Origin: M3007 sp964589365
GTDB lineage: Bacteria; Bacteroidota; Bacteroidia; Chitinophagales; Saprospiraceae
NCBI GenBank assembly: GCA_964589365.1
Contig: CAZPTQ010000042.1
Span: 1 to 28,623, forward strand
DNA length: 28,623 bases
Direction of reading: 5' to 3'
Shown here: one piece after another, positions 15,131 through 20,899 of the stretch
Position numbering within the stretch: position 1 is the stretch's first letter
Layout: the number at the start of each line of letters is the position of its first letter
Notes under the pieces: generated by a model
Databases searched by the model: none
Seen by the model: the letters and a program-made list of their open reading frames with translations, nothing else
Told to the model about the DNA's origin: nothing
Translations under genes and position numbers: made by a program

Positions 15131-16390
15131 ATGAAATTCTATTCCAATTTGCAAAAAATACTCCACGCGACGCCAATATGGGCAATCTTGCTGTTCTCCA
15201 CAACCTTGGTGTCGGCGCAGGTAGTCAATACCGATCTGAGAGCTACTGTTTACAACGGCAAGATAGCTATTCAGGTGAAAGATGCTCTTTCCACAAACTC
15301 ATATTTTGCCGTAAGTATGGCTGGTACAGTTGATCTTTCCTTTTATTTTGGCCCTGAAGACCCGCGGAATGGCATCTATTCTACTGGAATATTAGCTCAA
15401 CCCAATGGGCAGGTCTATCTGAGGTTTGAAGATATACCATATCAGATGGGTGACACCTTGACTTTTAGCGTTATCGAAACACTTCTTTCGGGCACGACCC
15501 GTGAATATGTTTTTGTTAGAGGGGATTACTTTCCAGAGGGAGGAACCCCAGTTACCACCTGCCCAATTTCAATCATTTGTACTGGACAAAAAATTAAATT
15601 GATCTACGACCCTCAAGAGGTAGTAATTGGCGTTGGTAGTACACAATCAATTCAATTATTTATGCCTGGGTTATGCCATAATGGTAATATTAATGGCGGA
15701 GGCTATGATCCTTCACAAAATGCCATAATTGCCATAAACCAATCTCAAGGTTGTGGCCCGTTTGATTGCCAAAAAATCATGTCAGGGACAGTAACATTTA
15801 TCATAAATGGAATAACCTGTGTTTTTCAAAACGGACTTCCGATTGGCAATTGCTCAACTTGGAGCGATTACTACACTGGGAGTTTAGAATGTGCTGGGTA
15901 TTTTGAAAGTTGCGCACCTGAGATGCTCGATTTCTTTCAAGAAATTAAATACACTATTCCATGTCTTCAATGGATTGACAATAATGCATGCAACACCACT
16001 TCCCAAATAAAACGACCCGGTAAAGTCGCCATCGGCACTTCTAATTTTGCCCCAAATGCCGCACTTACTGTCAAAAACGGAATCATTACTGATAAGGTAA
16101 AAGTAACAAACTCCGGCTGGGCCGACTATGTGTTCGAGAAAGACTATCCGCTCATGCCTTTGGAGGAATTAGAGGCTTATATTTCAAAGTATCATCACTT
16201 GCCAGACACCCCCAATGGAAAAGAAGTTGAAACAGCCGGAAGTTTTGAACTGGGAGAAACAACCATCAACCATCAGGTCAAAATCGAAGAAATATTCCTG
16301 CACTTGATAAAATTGGAACAAGAGACAAAAATGCTTGAAGCAGAATTGTTTTTATATGAAACTTTGAATAAAATAAGGATTAAGAAGTAG
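15131..16390 (+). CDS. Paralogous secreted surface protein with one tail-fibre-like module
   Basis: 419 residues with a signal peptide (cut near VSAQ-V). Residues 31-135 form a beta-rich domain not seen in its neighbour. From about 219 on it is homologous to the preceding gene: GTVTFIINGITCVF matches GTVIFNTGLECVY, and residues 261-405 are a third copy of the shared module (C-x-P-x-ML, C-x-QW, KVAIGTS, LTVKNGIITDKVKV, GWADYVF, PLMPLEELE, HHLP, HQVKIEEIFLHLIKLE). The C-terminus is a predicted coiled coil. It ends only 10 bp from the convergent valS gene. Its role is unknown; surface location and oligomerisation are inferred from the module. Confidence 0.68.
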   Translation: MKFYSNLQKILHATPIWAILLFSTTLVSAQVVNTDLRATVYNGKIAIQVKDALSTNSYFAVSMAGTVDLSFYFGPEDPRNGIYSTGILAQPNGQVYLRFEDIPYQMGDTLTFSVIETLLSGTTREYVFVRGDYFPEGGTPVTTCPISIICTGQKIKLIYDPQEVVIGVGSTQSIQLFMPGLCHNGNINGGGYDPSQNAIIAINQSQGCGPFDCQKIMSGTVTFIINGITCVFQNGLPIGNCSTWSDYYTGSLECAGYFESCAPEMLDFFQEIKYTIPCLQWIDNNACNTTSQIKRPGKVAIGTSNFAPNAALTVKNGIITDKVKVTNSGWADYVFEKDYPLMPLEELEAYISKYHHLPDTPNGKEVETAGSFELGETTINHQVKIEEIFLHLIKLEQETKMLEAELFLYETLNKIRIKK

Positions 16391-16400
16391 GTATCAAAGT

Positions 16401-19103
16401 TCAAAGGTTGGAAAGACTCTCCTCCAAAATCTGTACACGGGCCAAACCATCCGCCATTTTTTTGCGCTCATTTTCAACCACTGCGGCGGGTGCACCACTT
16501 ACAAAACGCTCGTTGGAAAGTTTGCCTTCAATGGAGCGAATAAATCCGCGTTGATATTCAAGTTCGTCTTCCAACTTCTTGCGCTCGGCTTCAACGTCAA
16601 TGGTTTGGTTGAGCGCAACGTAGAATTTATCCGTGCCAGAAATGAAGGATTTGGCATTGGCTGGTTCCTCGCTGGAAAGTTCAAGCGATTCAAGCACCGC
16701 CATTTTCATCAGCATTTCGCGGAAGCCTTCCTGTGCAAAAAGTACCCGGGCTGTGTCACTGTCCTGCACAGTAATGGTCAATGGATCGCGCGGTTTTACC
16801 TGGTTCTGATTGCGCACATCACGGATGCCTGTAATGATGGTTTTGGCTGATTCGACCTTGGTAATCAAGGCGTTGTCAAAAGGCACAGATTTTGGATAGC
16901 GCTGCACACAAACATCATCGCCTTTTTTCCGCACGCGCAGTTGGTGCCAGATTTCTTCTGTTACAAATGGCATGAAGGGGTGCAACACAACCATGATTTT
17001 GGAATAAATATCCAGGGTGGCCTCATAGGTTTCGCGGTCAATTGGCTGTTCGTAGCCCGGCTTGACCATCTCCAGATACCAGGCGCAGAAATCGTCCCAG
17101 ATAAAGGTGTAAAGTCCTAGCAATGCTTCGCTCAAACGGAATTGCTCAAAATCGGATTCTACCTGCAATAACACTTGCTGGAATTTCTCATTCAGCCAGC
17201 GAACTGCTAGGGCATTCTTTTTTACAATATCCTCATTTTCAGCAATTTCAGTTACTTGCCATCCTTTTACCAATCGCAACGCGTTCCAGAGTTTGTTGCA
17301 AAAGTTGCGGCCGTTCTCGCAAAGTTTGTCGTCGAATAGAATATCGCCACCTGCTGCCGCGCTTGACATGAGTCCGTAACGAACGCCATCAGCCCCAAAA
17401 TCTTCCAGCAATTGAAGAGCATCCGGCGAGTTGCCGAGCGATTTGGACATTTTGCGGCGTTGCTTGTCGCGCACCATACCTGTGAAATAGACTGCCTGAA
17501 ATGGCTTCTCGCCCCGAAACTCGTAGCCCGCCATGATCATACGCGCCACCCAGAAAAAGATAATATCCCAACCCGTTACCAACACATTGGTGGGGTAATA
17601 GTAGGACACTTCACCATCAGGTTTGTTGAAACCATCGAACACGGAGATTGGCCAAAGCCAGGAAGAAGCCCAGGTATCGAGCACGTCTTCGTCTTGACGC
17701 AGATCGTTGAGGATCAATTGATTGTTGCCTGTTTGTGATTGTGCTTGAGCAAGTGCTTCTTCCGCAGAGGCTGCCACGAACACGTGGGTTTCCTGACTCA
17801 AGCCTTCGCTTTTCAGGTACCAGGCCGGGATTTGCTGTCCCCACCAAAGTTGGCGCGAGATGCACCAGTCACGCAGGTTTTCCATCCAGTTGCGATAGAG
17901 GTTCTGAAAATGGGGTGGGTAAAATTTCACCTCCTCGTCTATAACGGCCTTGAGCGCTGGAGCGCCGAGGTCCGCCATTTTCACAAACCACTGGAGCGAA
18001 AGTTTAGGCTCCACCACAGTGTTGGTGCGTTCCGAGCGACCGATATTTGTTTTGTAATCTTCGATTTTGACCAAACTCCCGCTGTCTTCCAAAAAGCCCT
18101 TCATCTGCTTGCGGGCCTCAAATCGGTCGAGTCCGACGATGGGCATGAAGGCACATTTGTCATTGATTTTGCCGTCATCGGCGATGGTGTCAATGACTTC
18201 CAGGTTGTGGCGTTGACCCACTTCGTAATCGTTCGGGTCGTGGGCCGGCGTAATTTTCAAAGCACCCGTACCGAATTCTATGTCCACATAGTCGTCAGCA
18301 ATGACCGGGATGGCTCGGTCAATCAAGGGAATCAAAACCGTCTTACCTACAAGATTTTTGTACCTCGGGTCCTTGGGGTTCACTGCGATGGCCACGTCGG
18401 CAAAAATGGTTTCGGGCCGCTGCGTAGCAATTGTCACACCGACCCCTCTCCGGCCATCCTCATCAGGGGAGGGAGACCCGCCGTCGGCACTTTTGTATTG
18501 AATGTAATAGAGCTGTGCGTTTTCTTCATTGTGTATAACCTCTTCGTTGGATAGCACCGTCTTCGCTTCGGTGTCCCAGTTCACCATGCGAAAACCCCGG
18601 TAGAGCTTGTCCTTTTTAAAAAGGTCAATAAATACATGGACGACATCGGCGTAATAGCCTTTGTCCATTGTAAAGGCGGTTCGTTCCCAATCACAGGAGG
18701 CGCCAAGTTTGCGCAATTGGTGGAGTATGATACCGCCGTATTTTTCCTTCCACTGATAGGCATATTCCATAAATTGTTCGCGTGTAAGGTCAGCCTTTCG
18801 CAGTTTTTTCTCTTCGCGCAGCCAACGCACCACTTTGGCTTCTGTGGCGATGCTGGCATGGTCGGTACCTGGCACCCAGCAGGCATTTTTGCCATCAAGC
18901 CGGGCTTTGCGAATCAATATGTCTTGAATCGTATTGTTCAGCATGTGTCCCATGTGCAGCATCCCCGTCACATTGGGCGGCGGAATGACAATTGTAAACG
19001 GCTCACGCTCGTCTGGCACAGAGCGGAAATAGCCTTGGCTTTCCCAGTGGGCATACCAACGTTCTTCAATATCGGAGGGCGTGTAGCGAGCGGTGAGTTC
19101 CAT
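16401..19103 (-). CDS. valS: Valine--tRNA ligase
   Basis: 900 residues, within the family range. It charges tRNA-Val with valine and edits mischarged threonine. Landmarks: HIGH-type motif HMGH at 50-53 within PPPNVTGMLHMGH, the WVPGTDHA segment, the editing domain with ATQRPET (226-232), DWCISRQLWWGQ, KMSKS at 551-555, the anticodon-binding region around 650-790 and a C-terminal coiled-coil arm from about 830. The start at 19103 gives the normal beginning MELTARYTPSDIEERWY. Odd: in the editing domain the stretch of about 16 residues at 207-222 (around GGSPSPDEDGRRGVG) replaces a short turn and is encoded by a repeat-like hairpin at 18438-18485. Active-site residues on both sides are intact, so the enzyme should work. 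Confidence 0.96.
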   Translation of the reverse strand: MELTARYTPSDIEERWYAHWESQGYFRSVPDEREPFTIVIPPPNVTGMLHMGHMLNNTIQDILIRKARLDGKNACWVPGTDHASIATEAKVVRWLREEKKLRKADLTREQFMEYAYQWKEKYGGIILHQLRKLGASCDWERTAFTMDKGYYADVVHVFIDLFKKDKLYRGFRMVNWDTEAKTVLSNEEVIHNEENAQLYYIQYKSADGGSPSPDEDGRRGVGVTIATQRPETIFADVAIAVNPKDPRYKNLVGKTVLIPLIDRAIPVIADDYVDIEFGTGALKITPAHDPNDYEVGQRHNLEVIDTIADDGKINDKCAFMPIVGLDRFEARKQMKGFLEDSGSLVKIEDYKTNIGRSERTNTVVEPKLSLQWFVKMADLGAPALKAVIDEEVKFYPPHFQNLYRNWMENLRDWCISRQLWWGQQIPAWYLKSEGLSQETHVFVAASAEEALAQAQSQTGNNQLILNDLRQDEDVLDTWASSWLWPISVFDGFNKPDGEVSYYYPTNVLVTGWDIIFFWVARMIMAGYEFRGEKPFQAVYFTGMVRDKQRRKMSKSLGNSPDALQLLEDFGADGVRYGLMSSAAAGGDILFDDKLCENGRNFCNKLWNALRLVKGWQVTEIAENEDIVKKNALAVRWLNEKFQQVLLQVESDFEQFRLSEALLGLYTFIWDDFCAWYLEMVKPGYEQPIDRETYEATLDIYSKIMVVLHPFMPFVTEEIWHQLRVRKKGDDVCVQRYPKSVPFDNALITKVESAKTIITGIRDVRNQNQVKPRDPLTITVQDSDTARVLFAQEGFREMLMKMAVLESLELSSEEPANAKSFISGTDKFYVALNQTIDVEAERKKLEDELEYQRGFIRSIEGKLSNERFVSGAPAAVVENERKKMADGLARVQILEESLSNL
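18438..18485. repeat. In-frame hairpin repeat within valS editing domain
   Basis: The plus strand has CCCCTCTCC followed by TCATCAGGGGAGGGAG, which can pair as CCCCT/AGGGG or CCCTC/GAGGG. It resembles the CTCCCTCCCCTGATGAGG-type intergenic repeats of many bacteria. Its 48 bp equal 16 codons, so the frame is kept. The insertion is judged from family memory, not from an alignment run here. Confidence 0.55.
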
Positions 19104-19108
19104 GTAAT

Positions 19109-19142
19109 TGTGGATTTGTGGATTTGGTTATTTGGGGATTTG
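19109..19142. repeat. TGTGGATTTG/TTTGGGGATT simple repeat upstream of valS
   Basis: Imperfect tandem GGATTTG units lie 6-39 bp before the valS start codon, in the leader of that gene on the minus strand. They are similar in style to the other GGAT-based simple repeats in the window. Confidence 0.4.
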
Positions 19143-19253
19143 AACGCTCTGGCTGAGGTTCAAACCAAAATTCAAAAACCAGAATTCCAAGTATTATTTG
19201 GAAAGCCGAGTTTATTCGCAAAGGTTTTATTCAGAAATTTGGAAAAAGGAGAG

Positions 19254-19261
19254 CAAAGGTA
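19254..19261 (-). promoter_or_regulatory. Possible -7 promoter element (TACCTTTG) for valS
   Basis: An exact TAnnTTTG match on the minus strand, about 150 bp upstream of valS in the otherwise empty spacer 19104-19330. The -33 position does not match well. Confidence 0.4.
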
Positions 19262-19330
19262 GTAAAAGACGCTGGATGTTGACCTTTGACACATTTGGAA
19301 ATTGGACATTCTTTAAAGGACATTGCCCAT

Positions 19331-19798
19331 CTACACCCCACCCTCCATCACTTCCCAGGTATGATCCCCCAGCAAGCGTATCGTGGCCAGGTGATCATAA
19401 GGCTTTTTGCGCCCCCATTCCGAAGGCGCAATCATCGAAAGCAGGTGCTTCCCGTCGGATTTGCGTTGGTAGAGGTGATAAATGTGGTGGATAACCGGTT
19501 GGAAAGGGATTTCCGATTGATAAATAACCTCGGAGACTTCCATGCGTGCATTGAGCGACTTCGCCTGGTTCATCAGCGTCTCCATTTGTTTGCGGAGCTG
19601 CTCCATCTGGCGGTCGGTCTGGTCGTACATAGCCGTCATGGCATTGCCCCGGATGCGGCCTTTGTCCTCCGGTCGGATGACAGCCCCACCTGCCGTGTGG
19701 GCGTATGGCAGCAACCCGGGCGTATCGGTCACCTTGTCTTTGTCTATCGGGTTTACGAAAGCCTGTTCTTCTGTTTTTGGTTCCATATTTTTTGCCAT
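19331..19798 (-). CDS. DUF2452 domain-containing protein
   Basis: 155 residues. The block NPIDKDKVTDTPGLLPYAHT, then GGAVIRPEDKGRIRGNAM, AMYDQTDRQM, a short coiled-coil stretch, SEVIYQSEIPFQPVIHHIYHLY and LLSMIAPSEWG is the full DUF2452 signature. The family is small, cytoplasmic and of unknown function, found mainly in Bacteroidota and gamma-proteobacteria. The start at 19798 was taken; Met5 is an alternative. It lies 26 bp downstream of nadR in the same direction, so the two may be co-transcribed. The family is certain to my reading; the function is unknown. Confidence 0.85.
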   Translation of the reverse strand: MAKNMEPKTEEQAFVNPIDKDKVTDTPGLLPYAHTAGGAVIRPEDKGRIRGNAMTAMYDQTDRQMEQLRKQMETLMNQAKSLNARMEVSEVIYQSEIPFQPVIHHIYHLYQRKSDGKHLLSMIAPSEWGRKKPYDHLATIRLLGDHTWEVMEGGV

Positions 19799-19824
19799 GG
19801 GGCAAAGGTCGTGAATTGGGTTTA

Positions 19825-20778
19825 TTAGTTGTCTTGCCTAATTCGTTCCACTGCCTCAATTGCCGCTTTGGTCCGAACTTCAAATCCTCCCTGAATAATC
19901 TCATACTGCAAGCCTCGACTTTCCAATTCCTGCCGCAGCCGTTCAAACATCCATTCGCGCTGGCCCTCGTATTCACGCAGGCCGTCGTTCACCCAGGGAA
20001 TATCCGGCGCACAAAGCAGGAATAGGTCATAACGGCGCGCATGATCTGCCCAGAAAATCCAGGGCTGGCATTTTCCAGCGAAATAAATTTCGCTCCACAC
20101 TTGAGTGACGATCAATTCCGTGTCGCAAAAAAGAATGCGGTTGGCTTGCAGAGCCATTTCGTCTTCGCGGCAGAGCTGTCCTCCTGCTACGTGGGCAAAA
20201 TCCAGCTCCGTGGAATCCATGCCAAACTTTTCGCAATACGTGCGGCCATATTCTTCTACAAAAACCGTTTGAAAATGCTCGGCGAGTTTTTCTGCCAGAT
20301 AACTTTTCCCACAACTTTCTGGCCCTATAAGTGCCACCCGCTGGATGTAGTGAGGGCGCACATTTGGGGGCAATAACTCCCAATAAGCAAGCGGATTTTT
20401 CCTGATTTCTGAAGTTTGGATGGGAAAGTTTTTTCGTTCAATATCAATTGAAACGTGTTGAATACCAAGGCGTTGAGCAAGCGGTTTTTGTTTCTCTCCG
20501 CTTTCAAACAAGCGTATAGAACTTCCCGGTCCCGATTCTTTCGGGATTAAACTTTCGGGAAGTTGCAATGCTGACGAACCAATGACATGCCGCACATCCA
20601 GTTCAGGAAACGTGCTTTTTACCCAATGATAACGCAGCCAACCTGGAATCGCATCGTCTTTTTGCGAAGTGACCAGCACCGTCAAGCCATCGCATCGGAG
20701 TCGTGCCTGCTGGATCAAAAACAAGTGCCCTTGATGAAAAGGGGCAAATTTGCCAAGTATAAAACCGTAATTCTTCAT
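19825..20778 (-). CDS. nadR: NadR-type NMN adenylyltransferase / nicotinamide riboside kinase
   Basis: 317 residues in two domains. Residues 1-145 are a nucleotidyltransferase: FAPFHQGH (HxGH at 15-18) binds ATP and the later block IDIERKNFPIQTSEIRKNP is the second nucleotide-binding motif (an ISxTxxR-like site, here IQTSEIR). Residues 148-317 are a P-loop kinase with Walker A GPESCGKS (152-159) followed by EEYGRTYCE. The protein makes NAD from NMN and can phosphorylate nicotinamide riboside; the DNA-binding domain of enterobacterial NadR is absent, as in most of the family. Odd: residues 72-87 (QLPESLIPKESGPGSS) are encoded by a palindromic element, and the region between the two motifs is atypical. 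Followed by the DUF2452 gene. Confidence 0.9.
   Translation of the reverse strand: MKNYGFILGKFAPFHQGHLFLIQQARLRCDGLTVLVTSQKDDAIPGWLRYHWVKSTFPELDVRHVIGSSALQLPESLIPKESGPGSSIRLFESGEKQKPLAQRLGIQHVSIDIERKNFPIQTSEIRKNPLAYWELLPPNVRPHYIQRVALIGPESCGKSYLAEKLAEHFQTVFVEEYGRTYCEKFGMDSTELDFAHVAGGQLCREDEMALQANRILFCDTELIVTQVWSEIYFAGKCQPWIFWADHARRYDLFLLCAPDIPWVNDGLREYEGQREWMFERLRQELESRGLQYEIIQGGFEVRTKAAIEAVERIRQDN
20520..20564. repeat. In-frame 45-bp palindromic element within nadR
   Basis: Nine-base arms AACTTCCCG (20520-20528) and CGGGAAGTT (20556-20564) pair perfectly and enclose a second hairpin TCCCGATTCTTTCGGGA (20530-20546). The length is 45 bp, exactly 15 codons. Confidence 0.85.
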
Positions 20779-20809
20779 AATTCGTGACCTTCGACAATGG
20801 ACGTTAGAC

Positions 20810-20817
20810 TACTTTTG
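20810..20817 (+). promoter_or_regulatory. -7 promoter element (TACTTTTG) for the E1 gene
   Basis: An exact TAnnTTTG match, identical to the one before mdh, followed by CACAC. Transcription would start near 20824, so the palindrome at 20828-20885 would form a hairpin at the very 5' end of the message. The -33 match (TTCG) is weak. Confidence 0.5.
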
Positions 20818-20827
20818 CACACTTTTA

Positions 20828-20885
20828 TACCCTGGAACTCCGTTCCGGGGACGCTCAAATTATCCCGAAACGGAGTTCCGGGGTA
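20828..20885. repeat. 58-bp inverted repeat in the E1 5' leader
   Basis: Arms of about 24 bp (20828-20851 and 20861-20885) pair with few mismatches around the core GGAACTCCGTT/AACGGAGTTCC, with a short loop. It ends 14 bp before the GTG start of the E1 gene. It resembles dispersed intergenic palindromes. Confidence 0.8.
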
Positions 20886-20899
20886 CAAAAACACTCGTC

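Noticed and set aside
17739..18554. 271-codon plus-strand frame inside valS
   Set aside because: It is antisense to strongly conserved ValRS motifs; long antisense frames are common opposite codon-biased genes.
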